64,000 bases of DNA from Holacanthus passer (GCA_025331565.1 JAFREQ010000152.1:248001-312000), one strand, 5' to 3'. Counted from the stretch's first letter, positions 45,646-58,365 are shown. Notes: generated by a model from the letters alone, not told the origin. Program-made: numbers and translations.

Positions 45646-46833
45646 CTTGTGCACCTGTATTAGGATGCATGTTAACTGTAGTCACTCTCTGTTTCATTTA
45701 GTCATTTCATGCTTTATTGTCTGGCATGAAGTGTGGCGAGAACAATCAAATCAAGATAGATATAAGAATAAGAACAGATGGCAAACTATCTATTACTAAA
45801 ACTAACATCTAGTAACAATAAAAATAATAAGTAACAACAAATAAATAAATCAAAACAGCCCAGTAAATATGAAGAAGTTTAAAAAAAACAGCAGAAAGTG
45901 TGCTTTGAAGAATCCCTCCTTCACCCACTGTATCCTGCTTTTTCTCTCTTCCACATCGAGACAAAGTCAAGGGTGAAAGTGCAAGAGAGGCTGAATCATG
46001 AGAAAAAGCAGCAGTGGAAGAAAGAGCACGCCGAGAAAGATGAAGCAGGGAGAAGAAGGAAGACTGAACGCTCGAGAAATGAGGAAGGGAAAGAGAGGGT
46101 CAGATAGAAAAAGGGAAAGACGGACAGCGAGAGAGGATGACGAGAGGACCCGCGGCGAAGGAGTGATAAAGCAGAAAGAGGGTGTGAGAGAGAGCAGAGT
46201 GAGCCGGGTGGGGATGAGGCGGGTGGAGGATGAGGAGGAGGAGGAGGGGGGGAGGCCGTGCAAGGCCGGGAACACAGAGCAGCGGCCGGGGGGATGTTTA
46301 GATAGGTGCAGGCTGCCACTAGGAAGTCCACGCTCCAGTATAAACAGGCCGCCACACAACCCAGCACTCCCAACTGTGGGAGAAATCTGCCCTGAGACGC
46401 ATGGAGTGGCGCTGGCCAACAGAGTGAAGGAGGGAGGGAGGGAGTGGGTGGGTGGGAGGCAGGGGAGGATGGGTACACGGCCACTTTCAGATCCCTGCAG
46501 AATATATACACAGCTGAGTCTGGCCTCTGGACCCATTTCCTCTCGCTTCCCTCGCCGAGGTCCACGCAGGACTCCTGAGGCCATTTTCACTGCCCTTATC
46601 TCCATGTAATCTCTATCTCATATACCCCCCCAACACACACACACACACACACACACTCGCATGCAAGCGTGAAAGCACACATTCAGAAGTGCACTCACAC
46701 AGCTTTGTTTGTAATACTTGTGAGGTCCTTTATCACTAAACTAAAGCACCAACCTCTTCACTTTCGTCCCAAACATTAACCATTACTGCCTCAACTAAAT
46801 CTTTATTTTCAATCATGCATTTCCCGTCAACTC
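45646..46833. other. Stretch with long frames open on both strands
   Basis: 45960-46260 is strongly purine-rich on the plus strand. From ATG codons at 45998 (plus, 203 codons to 46609) and 46605 (minus, 212 codons to 45967) both strands are open over nearly the same 600 bp, and a third frame (minus, 45996-46565) is also open. The part at 46290-46600 has normal complexity. Predicted peptides are rich in R, K, E and G (plus) or S, L, P and F (minus), without any domain I know. I do not call a gene. Confidence 0.5.
46633..46656. repeat. (CA)n microsatellite
   Basis: Short pure CA array following a C run. Confidence 0.93.
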
Positions 46834-47410
46834 TGCAGAGCTTTGCAGCATCTTTTAGCTTTTTGTTTGGTTTTCACTAACTTTACTGTTTTGGTTTTGG
46901 TTTGTCGGTTCCTGCTGTCAGATAAACCTGCTGTACCTGCTTGAGTTAGCTGGTGAATGTAGGAGGATTTAACAGCTACAGAACCAAATATTTTCCTCAG
47001 GAGTTGGTGGAGACCCAAACAGAGCTTAAAGGAGGCATTTGACTTACATCTGGTGTCCAGAAACACTAATGTTGCTCTGGTTCTACTTGATGTGCACATC
47101 GGCAACTATTTGCCAACATGTTCGAAATAACAACTGTCGGCCAGAAACAAATAATGCTGATTTAAAGGAGTATTTTATTATACTACAACTTGGATCACGT
47201 TCTTGTAGTTTTGGCCGATGTTTCTATCAGTGGATTACCAAAACCACTTTGTTTGGACTTGAAACCAAAACTGATTTAACCTGAAATGTTGATAATAATC
47301 CCACAAGTATGTTAAATACAGTGGATCAAAGCTGAACCAAGAGGTTGGTCTCCAAACAGTGATGGATGTTTACAACAGACAATTTCAATGTTTGTCCTCA
47401 ATTTCTCTTC
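46834..47410 (+). repeat. Composite dispersed repeat, copy 2
   Basis: The 5' part (AGCATCTTTTAGC, TTTTGTTTGGTTTTC, CTAACTTTACTGTTTTGG, TTTTCCTCAGGAGTTGGTGG, AGACCCAAACAGAGC) resembles a repeat I associate with fish genomes. It is followed by module A (47165-47240) and module C (47318-47370), as in 6508-7400. Module B is absent or unrecognisable. No open frame is conserved between the copies. Confidence 0.55.
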
Positions 47411-48400
47411 CAAATATGCTCAGCCAACCTTGGGGGTTTGTTTAAAAATTTTTGACTGTGTTTCTTATCCCTCTGGGCTTCTTTTTAGTGATGTTGCTGT
47501 GTGCCCAGATCTCAGTAATTAAATTGATGAGAACAATGAGAGAACAATGTTATTATAACCCATAAGAAAATTTACTAAATTAAACTCATTTTCATCCTAA
47601 CCTTTCCAATAAAGCCTGGCTATAGCTTTAACCCTACAACACGATTGAGAAGTAGATTAAAGATCGTCCTTACTCTGAAGGAGTTTCCTTTTTCTATCCT
47701 GATGAGAACATTCGGCCCTGAAAGAATATGAATACAAAAACACCCCCACATATACTCTAGTCATTGACCACTTACTCATTTAAACATGCTAGAAGTCTCT
47801 CTCTCTCTCTCTCTCTCTCTCTGTTACACACACACACACACTTGTCCTGTGGTTTATGTACAATCCAGAGGGTTTTCAAGGGAAATTCCTTTGAACATGA
47901 AACCCAATGAAAATACAGACAATAAGTGAAGAGAAACATTCGACATTCCACGAAAACCAACACAGTGGCAAACCCCTCCGTCACATCGTACTCGCCGACT
48001 TCAAACTGACATCACGTCCTGTTCGATATCACGTTCCCCTGCACATCACCTGCAGGAGAGCAGACGCACACACAGTCACGCTCATGTACACACACCGAGT
48101 CCATCTGCACCTGGCCCAGACACCTCCGAGCTTACTGAGGAGAAAGGCCAGTCTCTCCATGTTTAGTCTGTTCTTCTGGCCTTTCAAAGTGTGACAAGAC
48201 CCATGAGGGGCCGAGGAGTAACTGAGGGGACTTACAGTGTCATGATAGATTCACAACTCTTCTCCTGCAGACATATATTCAGTGGAATATTTACTCTGTC
48301 TCTGTCACTGTGATATACTGTAGGTAGAATTAGGCTTGGAAAAAGAACAAGTTTCTAGTTTCATGTTTTTGATTTTATACCTATATTTTATTACCTCTTC
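47411..48400. other. Anonymous stretch with TC and AC arrays
   Basis: A pure (TC)n array at 47794-47822 is followed by (AC)n at 47826-47841. No gene or other repeat is recognised. A 95-codon plus-strand frame at 47907-48194 has no support. Confidence 0.55.
47794..47841. repeat. Compound (TC)n-(AC)n microsatellite
   Basis: About 14 TC units, then GTTA, then about eight AC units. Confidence 0.93.
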
Positions 48401-48660
48401 CTCCACCGCTGCAGAATCCAGCGGTGGAAGAAGTATTAAGAGCCTTTGCTTTGATAATAGTAGTAATACCACACAGTAAAATTACTCTGTAAATGTCCTG
48501 CATTGAAAATGGTAAAACTATGTGAGTATAATCATGTAAATGTATTTAAAGTCAATGCAGAGAAATGGCCCCTGTGGCTGTTATATATTATACATTATAT
48601 ACATTATTATTATTGATGCATTACTGCTGTGCTTTGTTGAAGCAGAGTTAACAACAGTTT
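48401..48660 (+). mobile_element. hAT-type MITE relic, copy 2, with two facing ends
   Basis: CAGCGGTGGAAGAAGTATTA (48419-48438) is the left terminus of the MITE family seen at 28864 and 59491. It is followed by AATAGTAGTAATACCACACA, TGTCCTGCATTGAAAATG, AATGGCCCCTGTGGCTGTTA and ATTATTATTATTGATGCATT in the family order. Directly before it, CTCCACCGCTG (48401-48411) is the complement of the same terminus, separated by seven bases. The right half of the element is missing after about 48660. Confidence 0.75.
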
Positions 48661-51600
48661 TGTATTGGACTGCTAATGATTATTTTTGCTATGAATAACC
48701 AGCTAATTTAATTAAGAAGGCTGCAGAGAGGAGAGATTATACACAAGGCATCTAGAATATTTCCATTTGATGGGAAAGCGCAGCCATAAAGAAAGAACAG
48801 AGACATGATTAAATGTATTATTTAATCATCAAAACACAAACTGAACATTATAACCTTCATGAAAGGAGGATTTATTGAAAGACTGTTATTAGACTGCATT
48901 CGTTTTAGCTGGTACATATCTAATAAACTGGCAACTGAGTCTATAGTTATGTCTTTACATTTAATGTCTGTCATCCTGTTGGACAGAAAGTCTGAGATTC
49001 ACACAAATGAAACATAACAAAACAACCAGACAGATCAAACAGTGCATCTCACTTTAAGATTGTTTTGTAAGAATCTACAGTATTTTATCTAGTTTCAGGT
49101 AAATTTAGTGGCAAGAGCAAGACTGAATCTCCTCAGCTTCTTGGACACATGACGAGTAATGTGTGGTCTGCATGATTAGGAATTCTGTTTGCACTTTTAC
49201 CTCGCTATTATGGGTGACAAGTGAGGGACAAGGCTAAAACTCTGCACTGTGCACTTTTTAAGCCACATTATCAGACTCACACCTCAGCCTCGACTGTTCT
49301 CCATGTGTGTGTCATGACTAAGTAACCCTGCTTCATTTAGTGGCGAATTTCAGAGGAAGACCAGCGGAGTGTGTGGGCAGCTGAGCTGAGGAGCAGAGTG
49401 GACCAACACCCTAATACATCCAGACAAAGATACACACACAGAGACACACAAACTGGCTGCCAGTAAACACTAACAAGTCCAGCAGCTCTTCCTGGAACAG
49501 CACCATGAAGCAGCTGTGAGTCCCAGCAGAGCCTGACTCTCCCACTCACTGGGCCTCTCGCAAGCAAACACACACCCATGCCCTCACACACTGATATACA
49601 TACCACACACTCACACACAAAACCTCACACGCACTTTTTTTTTTGCTCATCAGGTTTTCTATTGGTTCCAGTTAAAGTAAAAACAAACAAACAAACAAAG
49701 AGCAGCCTCTTCTCCTGAAATCCATTTGTTTCGGTCTGAGAGATTGTGTAATCGCACAAAGGCTCAGATTGACCAACAGGAAACCAGCTTTTCAGACATG
49801 AGCAAAGGGATTTTTAAGATGAGGAATGTGCAAAATTAAGATAAAACTAAAGGTGGGTGGCTGTTCAAATTCCAGATCATGACAAAGTCTGTGAACCCGA
49901 CTCCAAACCCAGAAAACTGCTGAGCCAGCAGGTTGTGCCCAGAGTCATGTGATAGTTTAAACCGTTTCTAACCCAACAATCACACCTAACCATAACCACC
50001 CACAGAGCCTATCATCATAACTCCTGGGCCTGCGGTTACACTATCCCCAATCTTAACCAAGTTTTTATTCCTTGCCTTGCCTTAACCATAACTCGACAAT
50101 ACATTGGTTTCGATGACCACAATCTTTTTCCAACATCAACCATCTCAACCCTGGTTGCATCATTCGCTCTTAACCTCCTGAGCAGCAGCTAATCGGTTCC
50201 TCACCAAATCTAACTCTGTGTCACAGCATGGTTTAACCCAGCCTCAGCCTTTTTGCCTCACTTCACCCCTGATGGATACGTGTCTCACTTTAAATTATGA
50301 AGTCTCAGTGTTTGCGCGTCACACTGACATGTGTTGACCACAGATGTGCAGACATGGCAGAGGCACAAACATATAATTGAATTTTTATAGTTGAATATTG
50401 AATTCAGCTATGTTAGTTATGAGTTACACCAAACTTCATATTCTCTTCTTAAAATGTCTTTTTTAACCAAGGTACACAAACAAACATGCACCATAGTGAA
50501 AACAAAAAACAGAACAGAAATTCCTAAATATGCTGACCACACATTACTCAGACACACAGACATGCATGAAAACACCCTGTTACAAATTAAGATAATCAGC
50601 TGAGGTCAAAAATGGGATCATCACACTCTCGCCTGCTGTTGCATCTTACTGTCCCAGAAACTACAGGTGATGATGGTCACACAGAAGTCGACTTTGCCCA
50701 ATGAACTGTGAAAACTCCCTGTTTCTGGAACATGCTTGACAACAGAGATAACACGCAATTGACCAGATTTTGTGGTATTTCCAAATCTTTCCATTCTCAA
50801 TATTGACTCACAGTGATTTGTGTCTTCCAAAGAAAACAGGTCATAGCTCTGCTCTTTGTCCTGTTACAGTAGCTTTCTTTTTCTGTTTTAACAACAGCTT
50901 CACCAAAATATCCCCTCTGTCTAATTTTCTGAATCAGAGGTTTTCCCAGCACACCTTTACCCCATCCTCTTTTAAAAGTTACTAAAGTAACTAAATATAT
51001 TTTACTATATTCCAGGGTTTGTAGTTGAATCATCTGTCAAATTAAGCAATTATACAGCTGCCTTAAATTCCAGTATTCCTGTGGTTACGTCCTCCTGCTT
51101 TTAATAAAATGTCCACAATTGCAACATCCTGCAGGCAAGTTCGGGGATTTATTTGGACAAAAATAAATAGCCATTCCTGCACTGACTTACAGACAGACAG
51201 ACATTATAACGCTTGTAGAAGTAAAACTATTGATTTAAAAACGTCATGTTGTGGTTAATGTACAGTGATTAAAAAGAAAACCAAAACACATGACCTGTTC
51301 AAATGTAGGGATCACTCTCTCGCCACAAAGAGTCTAAACTTGCTGATATTGTTGGATATAAATGTCCAAATGTTTCATTACAGCACACAAACACACTTGA
51401 AGAGGATGTAAGTTGCACTGCTGCACTTTCAGTGACACAGTTTCCCAGGCTTCGCTCCGGTGTGCGTCTTGCGTCACTACTTCTGGTCTCATGTGGTTTT
51501 TCTGTGGTCGCAACTGCTCCAGTTCACAGAGTGAGCACTAAGCCTCTAAAACAGCCTCCTGATCACAGATCTATTCTCACATTTACTTACTCGCTGTAAC
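48661..51600. other. Anonymous stretch
   Basis: 49955-50245 carries repeated AACCATAACC and CTTAACC words, a diffuse low-complexity pattern often seen in fish introns. Small CA-rich patches lie near 49430-49620 and an (AAAC)n run at 49680-49700. 50360-51060 is AT-rich. No gene is seen. Confidence 0.5.
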
Positions 51601-51603
51601 ACA

Positions 51604-52014
51604 TTAGACAAGCAGCGCTGGTACAGACAACCAATCAGAGCAAAAACAACCAAGGGAGATGATTCCAGGCCCGACATTCCGATCTGGGAAATCTCCTCCA
51701 GATTTCCCTGAATGAAGCCGCTCGGAAACCTTGGGCTCGGACTCGGGCCCAGAGTGGATGACCTTAGCAGATGCTTCAGTAGGAATGCTGGAGTCACTGT
51801 GGTACTGTCTTGTGCTCTGACCCTCCTCCGTACTGATGTGAGCTGCAGCCATTTCATTAAACCCCCCTGTGGGATACAGACCTAAGGAGCATGGTGAGTG
51901 ATGAAACCTGCTCCCTCCCCTGAGTCCCTGCCCTCCGGCCATACTGTGCACGTGGATCCAGACCTGCAGGGTAAGACAGTTAGCAGGCCGTGATGAAACA
52001 TCCTTTGACTCCAT
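51604..52014 (-). other. Exon-like minus-strand open segment, unproven
   Basis: An ATG at 52014 in a strong start context (GAAACCATGG) opens 136 codons on the minus strand to a stop at 51604-51606. Composition is not low-complexity; the peptide has an S/T/E/P-rich middle and a Cys/Trp-containing hydrophobic end. A donor-like GTAAGT follows on the same strand at about 51591-51596. A second minus frame (51546-51857) is open in parallel. No signal peptide, clear membrane segment or domain is recognised. It could be an unannotated or alternative exon, a decayed retroelement piece or chance. Confidence 0.25.
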
Positions 52015-54297
52015 GGTTTCCGGAAGAGAAATGGCAATGCTTACTGTAAGTCTGCAGGATTTCCCTGCTAGTTTCCCTACTGTGTTTTTAAATCAAGATA
52101 GAGATGTGGACATTGTTTCTAGATGTATGAATCTGGAAATGAAACCATACGTGGAAAGTGGAGGTACAGCTACAGCTTTGTTCTGCTGAACTCTCAACAA
52201 GTGCTGAAAGGATAAACCCATCAATTGATTGGTTCCTGACAGAAAACTAATTGAGAGTTTTGATAATTTAACAGTTGTTGAATTTGATGTAACCTCTGGC
52301 TCTGGGAAATTGTAATTTTATAGATTGGATACTAAAACCTGCATGAATTGATTTTCTGACAACTTTTGGGGCGGTGGAAACGAGCCCTAAAAACACATTT
52401 AACACATTTATCACCCGAAAAATTTGATTTGGATAATGTGAGCAAGTCAAGTTTTGAGCCAACAGGCAAATATAAGTCTCCACTAACTCTTTGTCTGTCA
52501 GTTGTTTGGTGTTAGGGCAGATAGTGTAGCATCAGTTCATCGAGCTTTTTTTTGCTGAAACAGTTAAAAACAAAGCTGATGAGAGCAGTGAGAAGGAGTC
52601 AAACATTAAAGTTAGAGGTGAACCAAAAAAAGAAAAGAGAGTGGAATGACACAAAAATGCTGAGAGCTGGGAGAAACTGCAGAGTTCGTGCTCATCACCA
52701 AGTATGAACGCTTTCATATGGTAATTGATGATTAACATGCAGGTCAAATCAACAGGAATTGAATGTGGGACATATTGAGATAAAAAGCAACTGTACACGC
52801 ACACCCACATGCACAGAGTCGAGCGCCACCTGCTCTGACAGCAAAACACCCATCCAGGATTAACTATAAACTGTTCACTTGATGAGTTCTCGGCCATACC
52901 TATGTGTACATGAACACACACTTCAGATGAACCACGAGTAAACACAATAAAGGTGCACCTCTGTCTTTTGTAAACAGCTCCTCTAACCCGGGCGCCCATT
53001 CAGACGGGGCAGTCGGCCAGGATGAGCTGAATGAGCCCATCCACCAACCCATGTGTCTGTCCCCAGCAGTAAAGAGAGCAGTGAGACTACCCAGTGACCG
53101 CTGGTTTATAATCAGTCAAACACAGGCGTGTCAGCTCTGCACCCTGCGACACTGAGCTATGCACACTCCTCAGAGCTGGCGGCCCAGCGAAAGCCCGCTT
53201 GGCTCTGACATTCTCTCTTGCCTTTTGCTAAACTGAGTCAATCCATTCTCATGACCCACTGCAAATCAACGTGACCCATTTTACGAGGCTGTCTCGGCCG
53301 TTCTTGTCAGCGTGGCCCCTCTGGTACATCAGGCAGAGATACAGGTCCCGCAAGAGATGACAGTGTGGAATTTAAACATTTCAAACCATGGAAAGTGTAA
53401 TATTCATTTTTCTCGTAACTTGGGCCATATGGGATTTGGCACATTCATCACAGGGACAGAAGAGCAGGACTAATGCAGCTGTGGCACGGTGCTTATCACA
53501 GTTTGGATTATTATTGGATCCTGAGACAAAACTCTGGATTATATCTTAGCCCTCTCGATGCTTGTAATGTAAAACTTGGATTGGATGTTGAGAATCAAAT
53601 CAAAGGCCGTCTTCTTACAGAGCAGATCTTCTGCCTCAGACACCTGCAGGCAAAGATATTAGTATGATCAGGTTACATTCTCTGCAGGCTGTAAATGGTA
53701 AAACTGACCTTACTCGACAGCTTAGGGCCAAGTTTAAACATCCATGCATCCATCAGTGACTATGAGAAGGGTAGAGAGAGGAGAAAGTGAATGTGGAAAA
53801 GAGTGTGAAAGGTAAACACAGTTAATGGGATAGAACAGAGGAGGATAAGAAGGGAAAAGAAGAGAGAGGATGGCCACAGAGAAAAAAGAGGTAATTTATG
53901 ATGGAAAATCCCGCTTTGTCTCCGGGTCGATTGTCAGATGTGCTGGAGGGCAGATTCAGGTGCGTCTCTCATGTCAGAGGTAGCTGCTGCACTTGTTTGT
54001 GTGTGTCTGAATACGTGTCAGACAGGTTATCTGTCTCTAATGGAGGGAATTACTCGAAAGGAAAAACTGTGCAAAAAAAAAAAAAAGAAAAGAAGAAAAA
54101 GCAGCAAGTAGCCTGGCTCTGATGTGCTGATAAAAACTCTACACGTGTACGACTCCACATCTTGGAATAGAGTTAAGAGCCTCTCAAGAGGAAACAGCGC
54201 GCACTGTACATACACACACATAATACATGTTGCAATGTCTGTGAGGTTTGTCTTGTGTGTCTGACTGATTGAGAGAATTTTGTGTGTGTTTTGCATT

Positions 54298-54304
<7 letters not shown>
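52015..54304. other. Anonymous stretch
   Basis: A 64-codon plus-strand frame with a true ATG (53473-53667) is not recognised. 53160-53340 is repeat-free and moderately GC-rich. 53760-53890 is purine-rich. An A run lies at 54073-54085. No gene is supported. Confidence 0.5.

Positions 54305-54331
<27 letters not shown>
54305..54331. repeat. (GT)n microsatellite
   Basis: Pure GT array followed by a G-rich tract (54341-54480). Confidence 0.94.
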
Positions 54332-54334
<3 letters not shown>

Positions 54335-55085
54335 ATGTGTGATGGGGGTGGTGGGGTTATGCAGGTGGCTTGCTCCGGTGTTCTGCCAAGAAAGCAGAAT
54401 ACCCTGGGGTGGGGTGGAATAAATGAGAGTGGGAGAGGTGAGGGAGTGGAGGAGGAGTGCAGCAGGGGAGGAAAGGAGAGTGGAGGGGATTTGATTTAGA
54501 TGGTGGTTATCATAATCGATTAAAAACTGTTTTCTCTTCGGTCTCAGCGCCCTGTGTCTCTCGCCGGGGCTCGGGTGGGGCTTCCAGAGAAGGGCCAGGC
54601 CAGATGACTTCATTGCCATATGGTATCTAACCTCTCAGTCACACTCATTTACAACAGTACAGCGCATACCCATTCTCCAAACACTCCCTTTGTTATGCAG
54701 CACTCAGTAATTCTGATAAAGCCTTGCCCATACACACCGATCAGTCAGCGTTGGTGTAACCTAAAGTAAGTGGCCTCTAACCACAGTCTGCCTCCCTGAT
54801 GGAGAACGATTACTGGTACCTCCTGTGACTGATTCACACAAGTTTCTCATCAATCAGTTTCTTTTGCAATATGTTGTGTCTGAAACCGCAATGTTAGAGG
54901 CCTGCTTAATTTCACAAGCAAAAATTTGGTGATAGTCTGAACTTTTTGTGTACAACTGTGGCCAAATGCCATGTGGCAAATATTTGCTTTTAGGACGCTC
55001 ATTATGTGCCCAGAGACACCAAAACCAAAAACCAGCACATTTTGGAATATCTGGTCCCCCTTTCTTTATTTTATCTATTTGCACA
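54332..55085. other. Anonymous stretch, G-rich start
   Basis: 54341-54485 has many GGG runs on the plus strand. The remainder shows no gene or named repeat. Confidence 0.55.
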
Positions 55086-55350
55086 GAGATAGATGAGAAG
55101 ATCAACACCGCTCTCATATCTGTTGGTTAAATATGAAGTTGCCGCCAGGAGACTATTATCTTACCACAGTGTCAAACTGGGGTAAACAGCAAGTTTGGCT
55201 TTGTCTAAAGATAAAAAAAAGCTCATTAATTAACTTGTTATATGCTGTTTGTTTAATCGGTACAAAAACCAAAGTGTAAAAATGTCAAGTTGTGGTTTTA
55301 CTTGAGGTATCGGTGAGCAGGTTATCTCTGGTTACCCCCCTGCTTCCAGG
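55086..55350 (+). repeat. Dispersed percomorph repeat, copy 2
   Basis: AGATAGATGAGAAGATCAAC, CGCTCTCATATCTGTTGG, TAAATATGAAGTTGCCG, CTCATTAATTAACTTGTTAT, GTTTGTTTAATCGGTACAA and AATGTCAAGTTGTGGTTTTA follow the family order of the copy at 15377. This copy keeps the middle that copy 1 has lost, and lacks the start that copy 1 keeps. Confidence 0.8.
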
Positions 55351-57129
55351 TAACCTTTTCCTGCCTGTTTTGTACAGTAGCTTCATTCTTAACATACAAA
55401 TATGAGAGTGGTTGTCATAACTCTAAGCAAGAGCCAATTCGCCAAGATATTGAAATATTTCTTTCATTGGTGCAATCTCTAAAAAAATGTGCAATTAATC
55501 AAATTACTAAATGCCAAATTACACACAGTGAATTTTGCAGATTCTGGCCTGGTTGGTAGTTCGGCCTCGTGCAGAGAGCAGGCTGGGATAAAAAAAAAAG
55601 AGTTGATCCTGTTCTCAGTGGATTTAGTGATTTAGTGTCTCAGCTCATTCCTTCAGGGCCCCTACCATCCAGCTGGCACGTGTTCAGCAGCCCGTCCAAC
55701 AGTGTTATCTTCGCGATACAAGATTGTTTACACCAAAACAAATAAAACCACATAATTGTACAGCCCAAAGTATACCTGAATATGACCAAACACAGGGCCA
55801 CATATCTAATCCAAATTCCAGCAACGGCCTCAAACTGCAGTCATAACCCCAAACCAAAAGATCCCAGTGTGACTGAGTGTGCAGTTAAAGCATCACATAC
55901 TTCTGTAATTACTGTGTTTTAAACAAAATGTTGTCTCTATAGAAGTCAATAGAATTAGGGGTTACAGTAGGCTGTGCGCATTGACAACGTTATGGAGACA
56001 GGGAAGAGAAAAGAGGCTTTGAAATGCCAGTGAACTCTTGCTGGTGATGGCACAAAATGTGGAATGCATTACGGAAGTGACAGAGTTGAGGACGAAGACA
56101 CAAACAAACACATAAATCCGCCATAGACAGACTCGTAGACGATTGCGGAGACAGACAGGCACCCTCTGCCATTGCTATCTCCCTACATCTGCTCTCCCTC
56201 TCTCTCTGCTCCTATCACACCATCTCGCAACCTTAACCCTCACTTCCTTGGCATTGCTCTCTCTCCCCTTTGCGCCACAAATCATCTCTCCTCGCTTTCC
56301 GTCTCCAGTGCCCAGGGTGGACCGGGTCCCGCTCCCCCAGTCCATCTTCCTCCTCTTGTTTTCCAGCCTGAGGCCCAGAGAGAAAGTATTTGCCTTGTCT
56401 CTCCCTCTCTCTGGCTGTGTCTTGGCTGCTCTATAAAGGTTAGTGAGAGCATGGTGTGGGTGTTGGTGTCTCAGGGTGAGTTATGGGTACTACAGCCAGG
56501 GGACCCCAGAAAGAACCGAATGAGTGTACTGTTGGGAGAAGGATGAAAGAGAAAAAGAAGGAGGGAGGGATGGAGGGAGGGCAATTTAAGGGTTCAGAAT
56601 GCCAAGTGCTGATGTGTTTGTTTTCCATCACTGCTGTTCCGGGCAATGACAGAGAGAGAAAACAAACGGCAACACTGATATATTACATACAGACTTTCAA
56701 CTCTATTCTCAAAGCAATAAGTCTACGATGAAAGTGTCTCGCTTATCGCCAAACGTCAGTTATCTCTTCATATCAAATCTTCACACATGGAATCTTGGAA
56801 ACGGATAAGCGACTTCAGAAAAAAAAAACGCTGCTCATTAGTTTTTGCTCACAGGAAGAAATAAAGAAACCAAACAATGTATGTTTAAGCCTGTAACCGT
56901 GGGTGTGTCCTCACAGCTGATTCATCATCGTATAAACTCACCGTGCAGCTGCTGATGTGCAAGCAGAATGGCGGTGTTGGTTACATTAGCCATCGCTGTG
57001 ACTTGACCAGAGCGCACGTAGTCACGACATGGCGTCGGTTCAAAACTGTGACTTTTACTGTATCATTTCAATGGCGTCTGTCAACTTTTACACTGTGCAG
57101 TAGTACTTTATGCTAAGTGTGAATACCTG
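55351..57129. other. Anonymous stretch
   Basis: A pyrimidine-rich plus strand at 56180-56420 yields frames of 97 to 124 codons that I treat as artefacts. A purine tract lies at 56530-56585 and an A run at 56820-56828. No gene is seen. Confidence 0.5.
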
Positions 57130-57310
57130 TCTTTATAAGGCAGTGCGTCGCTCCTGGTGCGTGCAGAGACAACTCCAGGCACGCTGGATTGTCTAGCCCC
57201 GGTGCTGTAAGGTAACGTATGGGACAGATCGGCGGGCGGAGGAGGAGGTGGAGGAAACAGTGGAGCAGCAGAGACGGGGGAGAGAAGACGGCGGCTTGGC
57301 TCTGTCGGCC
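57130..57310 (+). promoter_or_regulatory. Promoter-like TATA motif with CpG cluster, unproven
   Basis: TTTATAAGGC at 57132-57141 would place a start site near 57160-57168. Downstream CpG density rises to about 15 sites in 240 bp. A donor-like AAG/GTAACG follows at about 57210, and an ATG at 57219 opens 89 codons rich in R, W and G to 57488. Each item is common by chance. Only their order is suggestive. No downstream exon is recognised. Confidence 0.2.
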
Positions 57311-58316
57311 TCTGACAAGCATGTGGACGGAGAGACATGAGCCGTGCAGCTGGGTGGAGGAGAGGATGGAGGGAAGGAGAAGGGTGAGGAGGAAGAGAGA
57401 AACAAGAGGTGGAGGTGTAGTATATCCAACGACCTGCTGCTGGGTCAGTCATTACAACTCCCACCAAACATTGTTCAAACCCACATGACTTTTAAATTGT
57501 GGTGGAGAAGTTTCTAAAGATACCAAATACTACAAACTGAAGTTTGGAGTTGAATAAACTTCAGTGATGAGCTGAAATAAGCCAATACAGAATATGTGTC
57601 AGGCAAAGTGGAATAAAATTATTTTTCACATCTTAAATCTGCTTGAAATGAAAAGAGGAAAAGTGGATGCCAAAGGATGGAAGAGAAGAATAAAAAGTCA
57701 ATGTGACAAGGAGACAAGGAGAGGAAGGGCAGGACCCCCAGCAGCCCACACAGACCCAACCTGTGTCTGTCTGACCCACAGCTTTTCTTATGAATGGAAG
57801 GAAATTGTCTCCTGAAAAAAAAAAGCCTATTTAAAAAGCATGAGTGATAATAATAGAATCAAGCTGGAGAGCAGGACAACAGAGCGCGGGACACAATAGG
57901 GGGGCAAGAAGAAGAAGGGAGAGAAAAAAGGACGTGAGATAGAAAGGTGAAAATGACAACAAGAGAGGTTTATTTTATTAGCCTTTAATAAATATCTGAC
58001 AGATTTCCTGAGGAAATATCGCAGATCACATGTAAAATAGTTTAAGACTGATGTCAACTGCAGCAACATATGAAATCTATTAGCGAGGAGCCACAGCAGA
58101 CACAGGGTGAGAGGGAGTGAGAGAGCAACAGAGGAACAGAGAGTGTGTGAGAGAGAGAGAGAGGGAGCACTGCTGAAAGTCATGCAGGAGAAAAAATCTC
58201 ACAGCCTTTCCAAATTCTTCGAGAGGTAAAAAAGTCAGCCAAGACGCAAAATCAGAAAAAGGAGGAAAAAAAAAAAAGAAGAACAGAAGCACATGCCCGC
58301 GCTCATGCATGCATGC
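57311..58316. other. Anonymous stretch with purine-rich segments
   Basis: 57220-57410 and 57880-57960 are purine-rich on the plus strand. Frames of 78 to 119 codons on the opposite strand follow from that. No gene is recognised. Confidence 0.5.
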
Positions 58317-58365
58317 ACGCACACACACACACACACACAGATACACACTCACACACACACACACT
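58317..58365. repeat. Interrupted (CA)n microsatellite
   Basis: CA array interrupted by GATA and CTCA, preceded by ATGCATGCATGCACGC alternation. Confidence 0.95.

Noticed and set aside
53473..53667. 64-codon frame with a true ATG and ordinary composition
   Set aside because: Too short, no recognised family and no regulatory or splice signals.
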